Source: Archangium sp.
GTDB lineage: Bacteria > Myxococcota > Myxococcia > Myxococcales > Myxococcaceae
Length of the DNA: 64,000 nucleotides
Direction: 5' to 3'
NCBI GenBank assembly: GCA_030681645.1
Contig: JAUXRX010000042.1
Span: forward strand, 1-64,000
Each line of letters opens with the position of its first letter. Within the stretch, counting starts at the first letter, position 1. Both the position numbers and the translations under genes were made by a program. This document shows, piece by piece, positions 16,425-25,384 of this stretch. The notes below the pieces were generated by a model. That model was not told where the DNA came from, made no database searches, and saw only the letters and a list, made by a program, of their open reading frames with translations.

Positions 16425-17075
16425 TCACTGCATCGAGCGGGCGGTACGGGCGGGGCGCTGGAAGACCTTCACCGCCTGGGCGCGCAGGGCGTTGGCCACC
16501 TCGGTGGTGTCACCAGCGAACTCCACGCTGTCCTTCCCCTGCTTCAGGGTGGTGCCCTTCACGAAGAGCGGGCAGGACGGGCGATCGAACCCGGTGGCCA
16601 CGGCGTAGGCCAGGTGGCAGTTGAGGCGCCGGTACGTCTGCGCCGCGGCGTCGGGCTGCTTGAAGGTGAGCTTGAAGCCGTCCTTCGCCCACTCGACGCT
16701 GCCGACGCTCGAGGCGAGCAGCGGACACGACGAGCGCTCGCCGGCCGACATGCCCGCGCAGGCCTGGTCTTCGAAGGTGAGCAGCGACTTCGCCGCCACG
16801 AGGTGCTGGTTGGCCTGGTCCATCTCGCGGTCAGCGGCGGCGAGGTGCACCTCGGTGGGGTTCCAGGACTCGAAGGCGGGATCGATGCCGAAGTTCTCCG
16901 TCCCCGGTGCGCGGGGGGCCGCCCGCATCGGGTGGTTGGGGTCGTACTTCGCGCTCTCCTCGTTCGCCTTCTCGACGTGGCGCGCCGCCAGGTTCTGGTG
17001 CTCGTCGACCGTCTGGTCCTTCACGTGGGAACACGACGCCGCCATCAGTCCGAGCCACAGCAGTGAGATGCGCAT
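16425..17075 (-). CDS. Lipoprotein of unknown function
   Basis: A 216-residue lipoprotein with signal peptide and lipobox MRISLLWLGLMAASC (Cys15). The mature part begins with a charged helical region rich in His, Glu and Lys (about 20-60), then about 150 residues containing four Cys (QACAGM, SSCPLL, LNCHLAY, PSCPLF) that may pair as disulfides in the periplasm. No enzymatic signature. Its start is 32 bp after the next upstream gene (17108-17515) on the same strand, so they may be co-transcribed. Confidence 0.7.
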   Translation of the reverse strand: MRISLLWLGLMAASCSHVKDQTVDEHQNLAARHVEKANEESAKYDPNHPMRAAPRAPGTENFGIDPAFESWNPTEVHLAAADREMDQANQHLVAAKSLLTFEDQACAGMSAGERSSCPLLASSVGSVEWAKDGFKLTFKQPDAAAQTYRRLNCHLAYAVATGFDRPSCPLFVKGTTLKQGKDSVEFAGDTTEVANALRAQAVKVFQRPARTARSMQ

Positions 17076-17107
17076 GGGGGTGCAGGCTGCAGCGCCCGTG
17101 CCGCGGG

Positions 17108-17515
17108 TCAGGGCCTCGCGTTCCAACCTGCGCGAACGTGCGGGAGGACGGCGGCGAAGGGTTTGCCGGTCTGCGCCTCGTCCCATTCCTGCGCCAGCTT
17201 CAGCTCGAGCTGGTCGTTCCACTTCTCGAATGCGGCGCCGTACTGCAGGTGCGCGCCGTGGCCGTAGCGCATGCCCTGCTCGGCGATCGTCCACTCGGAC
17301 AGCGCGCCCGGGTTGGGCACGGCTTCGCCCGGAATCGGGGCGAGGCCCGAGGCCTGGAGCACGGTGTCGCTCACCTGTTGGTCGAGCTCCGTCCCTCCGG
17401 CGGCGAAGTCGGCGCGGGTCTGTTCCCAGTCACGCTGGAGGGCCGCCTTCACCTGCTCCCACGACGTGCTGTGGGGGTCCTTCTGCCAGTAGGCCGGCTT
17501 CCAGTCGTCGCTCAT
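17108..17515 (-). CDS. Hypothetical protein, 135 residues
   Basis: A soluble, acidic 135-residue protein starting MSDDWKPAYWQKD, rich in Trp and predicted helix (EQVKAALQRDWEQTRADF); it has no signal peptide or membrane segment. The N-terminal pattern (WEQVKAALQRDWEQT with DxG spacing) recalls small stress-associated proteins of other bacteria but no family is recognised with confidence. It precedes a lipoprotein gene by 32 bp on the same strand. Confidence 0.6.
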   Translation of the reverse strand: MSDDWKPAYWQKDPHSTSWEQVKAALQRDWEQTRADFAAGGTELDQQVSDTVLQASGLAPIPGEAVPNPGALSEWTIAEQGMRYGHGAHLQYGAAFEKWNDQLELKLAQEWDEAQTGKPFAAVLPHVRAGWNARP

Positions 17516-17642
17516 GCGCGGCCCTGCTGCATGCCGGGGGCCGCGGCCGAGCGCAGGCGGAGCAGGCCCGAGGCGGCGCTCCAGGCACGTCGATTTGATG
17601 CAAGACGCCCATCGAAATGACTCGACCGGCACCGGGGCGGCG

Positions 17643-20348
17643 TCAGTACCGCGCCTTCAGGCCGAAGAACGGCAGGATGATTGGCAACGAGAACGCCTGC
17701 CGTTGCAGCGTGCGCGTCTTGCCCGACGGCACCACGAGGTAGGTGTAGCCGAGCACCTCTGACGTCGCGCTCGCGTTGAACACGTCGAGGAAGCCCTCGA
17801 GCGTGAAGCTCTCGAACACCCAGGTGCGCGAGATGCGCGCGTCGAGGCGGGCGAAGGTGGGCAGGCGCGGCTCGTTGGTGAGCGTCTCGGGGACCCAGGT
17901 GGGCAGCAGCGAGCCTGCCTCGACGCCGGGGCGCATCGCGCGGCTGCTGATGATGCCGCTCTCGGGGCGCCCGGTGTTCAGGTGGAAGCCGAGGCTCACG
18001 TGGATGTTCCACGGCAGCACCACGCCGCCGGTGAGGTGGAGCACGTGCGCCTGGTCGAACTCGAACGGCACCCAGGCGTTCTTCACGGAGGTCACGTCGC
18101 CGCGGTCGTCGAAGTCGTAGACGGTGCGGTAGCGCTCGCTGCGCTGAAAGGTGTACGCGAGCCAGCCGAACCAGCGGCCCTGGGGGCGGCGGCGGATCAT
18201 CAGCTCGACGCCATAGGCCCGGCCCTGGCCCGCGCGGGTGGCGCCGAGGCGGGTGCGGTTGTTGATCAGGTCCTCGAGCGAGTACTCGATGGGCCGGGTC
18301 ACCTGGTTCCAATACACGCTGCCCGAGGCCTCGAAGTCGAAGGGCAGCTGCGCGTCGACGCCCGCCTCGACCTTCACTGCCTGCTGCAGGCCATCGCGCA
18401 GGCCGGCGAGGTCGGTCACCGGCAGGTTGAGCAGCACGGTCGGCGCCTGGTGCACGAGCGCGGCGCCGGCGCGGAGGCCGACGCTCTCGGTGAGCACGTA
18501 GCGCAGCACGGCGCGGGGCTCGGGGGCGACGCGGGTGGGGCCACCGTCGAGGAAGTAGCCGTCGAGCCGGAAGCCGACCTGGCCCGACCAGCGCCCCGTC
18601 TTCCACGACGCCTCGACGAAGGCGCCGACGAGCGCGCCGGTGGTGGAGGGCTCGCGGAAGCTGGCCGCGGCGCCGGTGGTGGCCGAGGGGTTGCGATCGA
18701 TGTCGAAGGCGGTGGTCTGGCGCTCGGCCTCCGCGCCGAGCTCGAGCTGCACGGCGTCGGAGAGCGAGCCCTGCCAGCGCGCGCGCGCCTGCACGGCCTG
18801 CCGCGACATGAGGAACTGGCCGAAGGTGGTGCCTTCACGTTCACCCAGGAGGCCGAGCCGCTCGGTGCCCGCGAGCAGGCCGACCTCGAGCTGGCCTCCG
18901 TGCGCGGGCTGCCGCCAGGCGACGTCCAGGCGGTGGAAGGAAGAGGTGAGCAGGGCAGTGATGGTGCCGGGCCCGTCTTCACGGGTGCCCGCTTCGTCCA
19001 TCACGCCGAGGGCGAGCACGCGCAGCTTGCCGTTGGGGCCGGTCCATTCGAGGCGGCCCTGGTAGTCGCCGAAGGCGACCACGGGCGTGGGGCGCGGGAG
19101 CTCGGGCGTCGACTCGAAGACCGCCTTCGTCACCGCCGCGGCGATGGGGCCCGCGTAGCTGACGCGGCCGGCGAGCGTGAGGTGGAGGTGGAGCGCGTCG
19201 ATCGGCACCGAGACGAAGCCGCCTGCGTTGAGGAGATCGATCGAGGCGGTCACCTTCACCTGCGACGACGGTTTCGCCAGCCGGCCGTCGATGACGCCGC
19301 CGAGGAGCCGGCCGTAGCGCGCGGGGAGCACGCCGGCGAAGAAGTCGACGCGCTCGATGAAGTCGGGGTGCACGACCGCGGGGCCGGCGAGCAGGTGGTA
19401 GAGCTGCGGCAGCCGCACGCCGTCGAGGAAGAAGCCGGTGGCGGCGGGCTGCGAGCCGCGCACCACGGGGTACGAGAGCCCCGAGGCGATGGCGCTGACG
19501 CCGGGGAGCAGCATGGTGACGCGGAAGGGGTCGCCCTGGGTGCCGGCGATTTCCTGCAACTCGGTGCGGGAGAGCTCGACGCGCGCGGGGCCTTCCTCCC
19601 GGCGGGCGCGCACCACGGTCTCCCAGCCGAGGTCGAGGTGCTCGAGGCGGTAGCGCACCTCGACGCGCTCGGAGTCTTTCAGGGTCTCGGTGACGCGGAG
19701 CTGTCGATGGCCCGAGGCGCGCAGCGTGAGCTCGTGGACGCCGGGGGGGAGCGTGAGGGTGAAGCGGCCGTCGGCGTCGGTCTCCGCGAGCACGCCGGCG
19801 TCGGCGCTGAGCACGACCGCGAGGGGGATGGGGGTGCGCAGGCCGCGGGCTTCGATGGAGCCGGTGAGGGTGGCGGTCGGGTTCCCGTTCAGGGACGAAG
19901 TCGAGGGGCCCGCATCACTGAGGGAAGTCGGAGTTCCGTTCAGGGGCGAAGTCGAGGGGCCCGCATCACTGAGGGGAGTCGGGGCTCCGTTCAGGGGCGA
20001 AGTCGAGGCGCCCGCATCACTGAGGGGGGTGGGGACTCCGTTCAGGGGCGAAGTCGAAGCGCCCGCATCACTGAGGGGAGTCGGGGCTCCGTTCAGGGGC
20101 GAAGTCGAGGGGCCCGCATCACTGAGGGGGGTGGGGACTCCGTTCGGGGGCGAAGTCGAGGCGCCCGCATCATCGGGCGGCGCTCCGTTCACCCCGAGCG
20201 AAGTCGAGGGGCCCGCGTCTCCCGACGCAGCGGAGTCCCCGTTCACCCCGAGCGAAGTCGAGGGGCCCGCATCGCCTTTCGGCTGAGCCGCCGCCGCCGA
20301 CGCGAAGACCAGTGCGCAGAAGAGAGCTGCCCGGAGCCTGCTGCGCAT
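17643..20348 (-). CDS. TonB-dependent outer membrane receptor with minisatellite-coded N-terminal region
   Basis: A 901-residue protein. Signal peptide (MRSRLRAALFCALVFASAAAA); a low-complexity region (about 25-155) of eight units based on DAGPSTS-x-x-NG; a carboxypeptidase-regulatory-like domain (about 157-245, LTGSIEARG to DADGRFTLTLPPG); a plug (about 255-375, DPFRVTMLLPGVS, SQPAATGFFLDGVRLPQ); and a beta-barrel ending in a C-terminal Tyr as expected for BAM insertion. Family members import ligands across the outer membrane using TonB energy. No TonB-ExbBD genes or ligand clue lie nearby. The N-terminal repeats are translated copies of a dispersed DNA repeat. Confidence 0.88.
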   Translation of the reverse strand: MRSRLRAALFCALVFASAAAAQPKGDAGPSTSLGVNGDSAASGDAGPSTSLGVNGAPPDDAGASTSPPNGVPTPLSDAGPSTSPLNGAPTPLSDAGASTSPLNGVPTPLSDAGASTSPLNGAPTPLSDAGPSTSPLNGTPTSLSDAGPSTSSLNGNPTATLTGSIEARGLRTPIPLAVVLSADAGVLAETDADGRFTLTLPPGVHELTLRASGHRQLRVTETLKDSERVEVRYRLEHLDLGWETVVRARREEGPARVELSRTELQEIAGTQGDPFRVTMLLPGVSAIASGLSYPVVRGSQPAATGFFLDGVRLPQLYHLLAGPAVVHPDFIERVDFFAGVLPARYGRLLGGVIDGRLAKPSSQVKVTASIDLLNAGGFVSVPIDALHLHLTLAGRVSYAGPIAAAVTKAVFESTPELPRPTPVVAFGDYQGRLEWTGPNGKLRVLALGVMDEAGTREDGPGTITALLTSSFHRLDVAWRQPAHGGQLEVGLLAGTERLGLLGEREGTTFGQFLMSRQAVQARARWQGSLSDAVQLELGAEAERQTTAFDIDRNPSATTGAAASFREPSTTGALVGAFVEASWKTGRWSGQVGFRLDGYFLDGGPTRVAPEPRAVLRYVLTESVGLRAGAALVHQAPTVLLNLPVTDLAGLRDGLQQAVKVEAGVDAQLPFDFEASGSVYWNQVTRPIEYSLEDLINNRTRLGATRAGQGRAYGVELMIRRRPQGRWFGWLAYTFQRSERYRTVYDFDDRGDVTSVKNAWVPFEFDQAHVLHLTGGVVLPWNIHVSLGFHLNTGRPESGIISSRAMRPGVEAGSLLPTWVPETLTNEPRLPTFARLDARISRTWVFESFTLEGFLDVFNASATSEVLGYTYLVVPSGKTRTLQRQAFSLPIILPFFGLKARY
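19887..20276. repeat. Minisatellite (51-bp unit) grown from the dispersed GTTCACCCCGAG repeat
   Basis: Six 51-bp units start at 19887, 19938, 19989, 20040, 20091 and 20142, followed by two longer copies at 20187 and 20241. The last two contain the intact dispersed repeat (GTTCACCCCGAGCGAAGTCG); the six shorter units carry a version altered in the middle (GTTCAGGGGCGAAGTCG) and shortened by 3 bp. Everything is in phase with the receptor gene, giving 17-residue protein repeats. Confidence 0.9.
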
Positions 20349-20836
20349 GCGACGTGGACCCTATCCTTCCCATCGGCCGCCGTGCTGCCTGCCTTCAGGG
20401 GCGTGGTGATGAAGGATCTCCTCCGTGCGCAGTCCCGGCTTGCCCCTCGACTTCCGGCGAGGATCCTCATGTGACGCGTTGGGCACATCTCGGGTGACGA
20501 GGCCGGGCTGGAACGCTGAGGGGGAGGACCACTCTCCCGAGCGCGTAATGGACCATGACCACGCGGTAATGGTCCATTACGCGCTGGGGAAAGCGACCCG
20601 GCCTGGTCAGCTTCGGGTCCTTCGCTCACCCTCGCCCAACCCCACTGATTCGCTGCCACTCTCACCCACTGAGAGCCACTTGCTCGAAGGCTTTGCGGTG
20701 CGCATCGTGTGAACTGGCGCATCGGCGCGCAGTGTTGCCCGCTGCGCTTCAGCCGGAACTAGTTGCGCAGCGAATGCAAATTCGGTCGCTTGCCGCTCGG
20801 GACGGAGTGGCCTCGAAGCTGCAATTCCGTCCCACC
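20349..20836. other. Divergent intergenic region of about 490 bp
   Basis: It separates the minus-strand TonB receptor gene from the plus-strand DUF4214 gene, so it should hold both promoters. No credible gene is present. Its one clear structure is the 16-bp inverted repeat at 20541-20584. Otherwise I see nothing recognisable. Confidence 0.6.
20541..20584. promoter_or_regulatory. Perfect 16-bp inverted repeat, possible operator
   Basis: The arms 20541-20556 (GCGCGTAATGGACCAT) and 20569-20584 are exact reverse complements separated by 12 bp. The right part also contains a smaller palindrome (GTAATGG-T-CCATTAC), so the core TAATGGACCAT-type half-site occurs three times. With the divergent genes on both sides this looks like a repressor or activator binding site; it lacks a T-run typical of a terminator. 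Function is inference. Confidence 0.65.
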
Positions 20837-22057
20837 ATGCGAATGACCAAACTGAACCAGTTCTTCCGTGACGCCGGCACCGCAATCTCCCGCAGCCCGG
20901 AGGTGCGCCAGGCGGTCCGTCAGGCAGTGCAACAGGTCGAGCAGCAGGTCGCGAAGAAGCTGACCACGCGCTTCTCGGATGGCTTCGAAGTCGCGAAGCC
21001 GAAGCCGGTCGCGCTCACCGCGCCCGCGTCGAACGCCAGTGACGCCGACTACGTGAAGGGGCTCTACCGCGACCTGCTCGGCCGCGAGCCCGACGCCGAG
21101 GGCTTCCGTTCGCACCTCTCCGGGCTGGCGGGCGGTGCGTCGCGCGAAGACATCCGCCAGGTGTTCCTGGGCAGCTCCGAGTACGCCGAGAGGCAGGCGG
21201 CGCCGGCCGAGTCGACCACTCCTGCGACGCCGAAGACGAACACCGCCGACGCGAAGAACCTGGGCCCGGTGCCGCTCGAAGGCTTCGACGGCCGCAAGCT
21301 CGCCGACTCCAGCCACAACACGGTGAAGTACCTCTTCGGCCGCGTGGCGACGCACTTCCCCCTCGACTCGGTGAAGGACCACGCCAGCGCCGAGGCGCTG
21401 CTCAACAAGATGGTGCCCGACCTCCAGGCCGCCGGGCTCGAGATCGTCGGCGTGAAGCGAGACAAGCTGCTGATGAAGACGCCGCTGGGCCTCGAGTCGA
21501 TCGACGTCGTCCGCGGCGCGGGCGGTGGCAACCCCGGCTGGTGGTGGGGCGCTGACGGCTCGGTGGCCAGCCCGGCGGAGATCGCCAGCTTCCCCCCGCT
21601 GTCCTCGTCGCCGAACACGCCTGCGCCGACCACTCCGACGCAGCCGACCACGCCCACCACGCCTACCGGAGCGCTCGTGGAGCCCGGTGAGCCGCTGCGC
21701 ACCGTGCCCCTGCTGCCTGAGTTCCTCGAGGCGAACATCGACAAGTCGAGCCCCGAGGCAGCCGTGCTGAGCGCCGCGCGCTGGGCCCGGGTGAAGTACG
21801 CCGAGCTCTTCACCCGCGCCGAAGACCGGAACGTCTGCGCGGAGATCATGGGCAAGGTGATCGGTGCCCTGCGCGTGGCCGGCTACGACGCCACCCGCGT
21901 GGTCAACCACGCCAGCATGCCCGACGGCGCCCGCTGGGGTTCCGACGCGGTGGTGCTCAACGGCACCGTGTTCGACGTGTACCGCGCGATGGGCCAGGAG
22001 GCCGCTCCCGTCGCCCAGAACATGGGCCCGTACGCGCCCGGCCGGCTGCGCGAGTAA
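20837..22057 (+). CDS. DUF4214 domain protein
   Basis: A 406-residue protein without an obvious signal peptide. A basic, Gln-rich helical start (RQAVRQAVQQVEQQVAKK) leads into a DUF4214-like domain at about residues 55-105 (YVKGLYRDLLGREPDAEGF, then RQVFLGSSEYAER), known from secreted and S-layer-associated bacterial proteins. A Thr/Pro-rich linker (about 255-285) joins to a C-terminal domain of about 120 residues (RWARVKYAELFTRAEDRNVC) of unknown type. The ATG at 20837 is preferred; the second ATG two codons later is also possible. Role unknown, possibly an exported protein using a non-Sec route. Confidence 0.7.
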   Translation: MRMTKLNQFFRDAGTAISRSPEVRQAVRQAVQQVEQQVAKKLTTRFSDGFEVAKPKPVALTAPASNASDADYVKGLYRDLLGREPDAEGFRSHLSGLAGGASREDIRQVFLGSSEYAERQAAPAESTTPATPKTNTADAKNLGPVPLEGFDGRKLADSSHNTVKYLFGRVATHFPLDSVKDHASAEALLNKMVPDLQAAGLEIVGVKRDKLLMKTPLGLESIDVVRGAGGGNPGWWWGADGSVASPAEIASFPPLSSSPNTPAPTTPTQPTTPTTPTGALVEPGEPLRTVPLLPEFLEANIDKSSPEAAVLSAARWARVKYAELFTRAEDRNVCAEIMGKVIGALRVAGYDATRVVNHASMPDGARWGSDAVVLNGTVFDVYRAMGQEAAPVAQNMGPYAPGRLRE

Positions 22058-22202
22058 GCGTGTTTTCCCTTGCCCCGAGCGAGCCGGTCCAGCGGAACGC
22101 TCGGGGACGGAAGCGGTCTCGGGAACGGTCTCGGGTACGGCTTACGGGATCGGGATCGCGATCGGGTTCGTTCACGGTGACACGGTCACGCGTTCGGCTG
22201 TC

Positions 22203-23336
22203 TCAGGGAGACGTCACCGTCAGCGACGTGCCGCTGTACGCCGTGTAGCCGCGAATGCCGACGTGCCACGTGCCCGCCTGTGGCGCGCGGAAGGTGCAGG
22301 TCTCGTCGTTGCCGTTCTTGTACGGGCGGCAGGTGTACGAGGTGGTCGTGGTGGCCGCACCGACGCGCACATAGAGGTCTGCGTCGCCCGTGCCGCCCGA
22401 CATCACCACGGTGACGCTCTGGGTGCCCGGCGCGACGGTGAAGGTGAAGCGCGCGGTCGCACCCTTCGCGCCCGACAGGCCGCTGCGCGAGAGCAGCGTC
22501 TCGTTCGCGACCGGGCCCGGAGGCGGCGCGCCCAGGTTCGCCGTCTGGGCGATCCAGTTCGCGAACGACGCCACCCGCGAGTACATGCCCGGCGTGTTCG
22601 GCAGCGCGCAACCCTCGCCCCAGCTCACCACGCCGATCAACTTCGCCGCGCCGCCGGTCCCCACGAAGAGCGGACCGCCGCTGTCGCCCTGGCACGAGTC
22701 CTTGCCCGGCCGCGCCGCGCCGAGCTGATCAGCGCTCAGCGTGCCGTACGCCGCGCGCACCTGCGCCGCCGTGGACACGTCGACGTCGGCGCGCTGCAGC
22801 TGGTTGGGCGAAGCCCCGTCAGACGTGAGCGTGCCCCACCCCGTCACCGTCGCCACCCGGCCCGGCGCGAACGCCGCCGCGTCAGCCTCGGTCGCCACCG
22901 CGATCGCCTTCGCGTTGGGCCCCGAGAGATCGAGCGGCGCGTTGAGCCGCAGCAGCATCACGTCTTTGCCCTGCTCGCTGGTGACGTAGCCGGGGAAGGT
23001 GATGGCCTGCGCCACCGTGCGAATCTGCCCCGACGTGCGCATCGTGGTGAGCCGCGAGTGCCCCGCCCCGACCTTGTCCCCGACCGCCACTTCGCAGTGC
23101 GCCGCGGTCAGAATCCACGACGCGCTCAGGATGCTGCCGCCGCAGTACTGGTAGTACGAGCTGTCCATCACCGCGACCTGCCAGGGCGCCGCCGCGATGT
23201 CCGAATCGACGCCGCCCACGATGCGACCCTCGGCCGTGTCGAACGTGTCCTCGGCTTCACCCGACGAGACCACCGCGAGGTCAGGGCCACAGGCCATCAG
23301 TGTCGCCAAACCAATCAGCGTCGCGAGCTGCTTCAT
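22203..23336 (-). CDS. Trypsin-like serine protease lipoprotein with C-terminal PPC domain
   Basis: A 377-residue secreted S1 protease. MKQLATLIGLATLMACG is a lipoprotein signal peptide (Cys16). A short propeptide ends at Arg38, followed by IVGG, the classic activation site. The triad is His80 (LTAAHC), Asp125 (KDVMLLRL) and Ser219 (GDSGGP); Asp213 (GKDSCQGD) is at the position giving trypsin-like cleavage after Arg/Lys. Residues about 290-377 form a pre-peptidase C-terminal beta domain (DADLYVRVG, TCRPYKNGNDETC). Likely a predatory or nutrient-scavenging protease held at the surface; that role is inference. The ATG at 23336 was chosen for its signal peptide. Confidence 0.92.
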   Translation of the reverse strand: MKQLATLIGLATLMACGPDLAVVSSGEAEDTFDTAEGRIVGGVDSDIAAAPWQVAVMDSSYYQYCGGSILSASWILTAAHCEVAVGDKVGAGHSRLTTMRTSGQIRTVAQAITFPGYVTSEQGKDVMLLRLNAPLDLSGPNAKAIAVATEADAAAFAPGRVATVTGWGTLTSDGASPNQLQRADVDVSTAAQVRAAYGTLSADQLGAARPGKDSCQGDSGGPLFVGTGGAAKLIGVVSWGEGCALPNTPGMYSRVASFANWIAQTANLGAPPPGPVANETLLSRSGLSGAKGATARFTFTVAPGTQSVTVVMSGGTGDADLYVRVGAATTTTSYTCRPYKNGNDETCTFRAPQAGTWHVGIRGYTAYSGTSLTVTSP

Positions 23337-23543
23337 GAGACCTGCCCTGAGCAAGAGCAGGGCCGCTCACAAGTCGCTGATATTATTACTGAGGTCACAT
23401 GTGGGGCGGAGTCTTCAAACCCGAGGTGCTCTGCCATGACTCGTTACAGTCAATGTCTTATCAGAGACTTACGGATGACTCGATTCAGGTCGACTGTCCG
23501 AGGCTCAGTCGAACTCGGGAGGCCCTGACCTGATTCGGGTCAC

Positions 23544-24212
23544 TCAGTGTTGCTGAAGGCTCCAGACGACACTGAAGTGAAGCCCGGCAGCGACCAGCAC
23601 CATCACGTGAAAAATCTCGTGGTACCCGAGGAATGAGGGCTTCGGGTTGGGCCAGCGGCGCGCGTAGACGCCGGCGCCGGCGATGTAGATGGCGGCGCCG
23701 AGCAACATCATCAGCGTCTTCGGCCAGCCGATGTCGACGGGCAGCCCGAGAATCATCGGCGCCGCGCACAATCCGAGCACCACGTAGGTCGCCGCGCGGA
23801 TCATGCGGTTCCCGTGGCTGTTCACCAGGGCGTAGGTGATGCCCGCCGCCGCGCCCACCCACATGCCGATGAGCCCGAAGGACGGGCGGTCCGGCGAGAG
23901 GAAGATGGCGAACGGCGTGTAGGTGCCGGCGATGAGGAAGAAGATGCCCACGTGGTCGGCCATGCGGAGGCGGTTGCGCGCGGCGCGGCTCCAGTTGGGC
24001 CGGTGGTAGAGCGCCGAGAGCATCAACATGAGCGTGAGCGAGCCCGCGAACACCAGCCCGCCGACGTACCGCCAGCCCTCCACGGGGGCGATGCTCATTT
24101 CGGCCAGGCCGAAGAGCGCTGCGAAGAAACCGAAGAAGTGAAACGTGCCTCGCAGCCGCGGCTTCACCTTCACGACCGGTGAGACCTGACCCTGGCTGGT
24201 GAGCTCCATCAT
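23544..24212 (-). CDS. Hemolysin III (PAQR/YqfA) family membrane protein
   Basis: A 222-residue protein with seven membrane helices. The conserved polar residues of the PAQR/HlyIII fold are present: Ser/His in MLMLSALYHRP (helix 2), Asp-His in RMADHVGIFFLIAGTYTPF (helix 3) and the paired His in GYHEIFHVMVLVAAGLHF near the end, which in characterised members bind zinc. Bacterial members have been linked to membrane-fluidity control and, in Bacillus cereus, haemolysis. Three possible starts cluster at 24209-24221; the ATG at 24212 was used. No operon partner is evident. Confidence 0.9.
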   Translation of the reverse strand: MMELTSQGQVSPVVKVKPRLRGTFHFFGFFAALFGLAEMSIAPVEGWRYVGGLVFAGSLTLMLMLSALYHRPNWSRAARNRLRMADHVGIFFLIAGTYTPFAIFLSPDRPSFGLIGMWVGAAAGITYALVNSHGNRMIRAATYVVLGLCAAPMILGLPVDIGWPKTLMMLLGAAIYIAGAGVYARRWPNPKPSFLGYHEIFHVMVLVAAGLHFSVVWSLQQH

Positions 24213-24299
24213 GCTGATCAAGATGACAGAGGCACTGTCACCTCATTGTCAGGAGCGGAGCCGTTCCAGCGGCAACCCAGCAACCTGGCCCAGCCGGCG

Positions 24300-24872
24300 T
24301 CAGGGCCGCTTGGTGAACAGGCTGGCGCGGGTGACGCGCTCGGGCGAGCCCGACGGCGGCGCGGTGAGCTGCGAGGGCTCGACCTCTTCCTTCACCGTGC
24401 CCAGGAAGTACTTGCCCAGGTGGTACGCGGTGCGGTCCCACGCGAAGCGCGCCTCGGCGCTGATGCCCTCGGGCGCCGCGTCCCAGGTGCTGACGGCGAT
24501 GGGCATGCCGGGCTCGAAGGCGACGAACTCCTTCACGTGCTCCACCAGCGCCCTGCCCTCCTTGATCAGCAAGAGCGCCTCGTCTTCCGACAGCTCGTCC
24601 TTGCCCACCGCGCGCAGCACGCCGCACACGTAGCGCTCGCAGGTGCCCGGCCGGTCGTCGTAGGCGCTGCAGCCCTTGCCGGTGTGCAGCACGCACGGCT
24701 CGTCGAAGGTGGCCTGCTCGCTGCGGATCTTCAGCTTGAGCTGCGGGTACTTCTCCAGCTTCGGCAGGTCGTCGGGGACGAGCGTGACGTAGTTGAAGAG
24801 AGTTCCGTTGCAGCACATGCCGCAGGATTCACACAGGTCGATCAGAACGGCTCCGGGTCGTGAAGACGCCAA
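24300..24872 (-). CDS. YkgJ family cysteine cluster protein
   Basis: A 190-residue soluble protein with the CxxCxxCC cluster near the N-terminus (LCESCGMCC) and further Cys in EPCVLHTGKGCSAYDDRPGTC and YVCGV, the pattern of the YkgJ/UPF0153 zinc- or iron-binding family, whose biochemical role is unknown. There is no ATG before the Cys cluster, so a TTG start at 24872 is taken; the upstream frame offers no other start codon. It is monocistronic or at the end of a short minus-strand series. Confidence 0.8.
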   Translation of the reverse strand: MASSRPGAVLIDLCESCGMCCNGTLFNYVTLVPDDLPKLEKYPQLKLKIRSEQATFDEPCVLHTGKGCSAYDDRPGTCERYVCGVLRAVGKDELSEDEALLLIKEGRALVEHVKEFVAFEPGMPIAVSTWDAAPEGISAEARFAWDRTAYHLGKYFLGTVKEEVEPSQLTAPPSGSPERVTRASLFTKRP

Positions 24873-24952
24873 AGTGGGAGCGCCGGGGACAGCAGTAGCC
24901 GTGGAGTGCCGTCCTTGTAAAGGCCCGGCCCGCCCGGTGTCTCAGCCACCCC

Positions 24953-25372
24953 TCACTTCACCTCGGTCCACGTGCCTTCGTTGCCGGGCCCGGCGTGCCA
25001 GTCGAGGCGCGCCAGCCCCCGCGGAATCGTCGCCGCCGTGGCGGTGAACCACTGCACCCCGCTGCTCGTCTCGGGCAGCCCGATGGCCAGGTAGCCGCGC
25101 GCGTTCGAGTCGAGCGCCAGCTCGTAGAACCCGTTCTTCCCCGACGAGGTCTCCTTCACCGGCATCGGCTTGACCCCGCCGTCGGTGGCGTACGGCGAAC
25201 GATCGAACCACGCCACCGGCGCGCCCTCCCGCGGCGCGCCCACGCAGTCCTTCTGGTCGCAGCGCTGCGTGAGCTGGCCGTACAGCCCCTGCGTGATGGT
25301 GAGCTGCGGCTCGATCTCGGTGCTGGTGCCACAGCCCGCCGCGAGGAGGAGGAGAAGCAGGTGGAGACGCAT
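24953..25372 (-). CDS. Small lipoprotein of unknown function
   Basis: A 139-residue lipoprotein (MRLHLLLLLLAAGCGTS, Cys14 in the lipobox). The mature part is beta-rich with a Cys pair (RCDQKDC) and conserved-looking aromatic turns (FYELALDSNARGYLAIGLP). The composition resembles short carboxypeptidase-regulatory-like domains, but no assignment is safe. It starts 12 bp after the stop of the large choice-of-anchor D gene upstream, so the two are probably one transcript. Confidence 0.7.
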   Translation of the reverse strand: MRLHLLLLLLAAGCGTSTEIEPQLTITQGLYGQLTQRCDQKDCVGAPREGAPVAWFDRSPYATDGGVKPMPVKETSSGKNGFYELALDSNARGYLAIGLPETSSGVQWFTATAATIPRGLARLDWHAGPGNEGTWTEVK

Positions 25373-25384
25373 GGCGGGCCCTCC

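Noticed and set aside
16425..17515. Toxin-antitoxin or secretion pair
   Set aside because: The two adjacent small genes show no toxin, antitoxin or immunity signatures.
19887..20276. CRISPR array
   Set aside because: Spacing is that of an in-frame tandem minisatellite with related, not unique, intervals and it is coded in a TonB receptor.
22058..22202. Regulatory or RNA structure in the gap before the trypsin-like gene
   Set aside because: It holds only short imperfect runs of GGTCTCGGG and GGATCGG type; no stable structure or motif was found.
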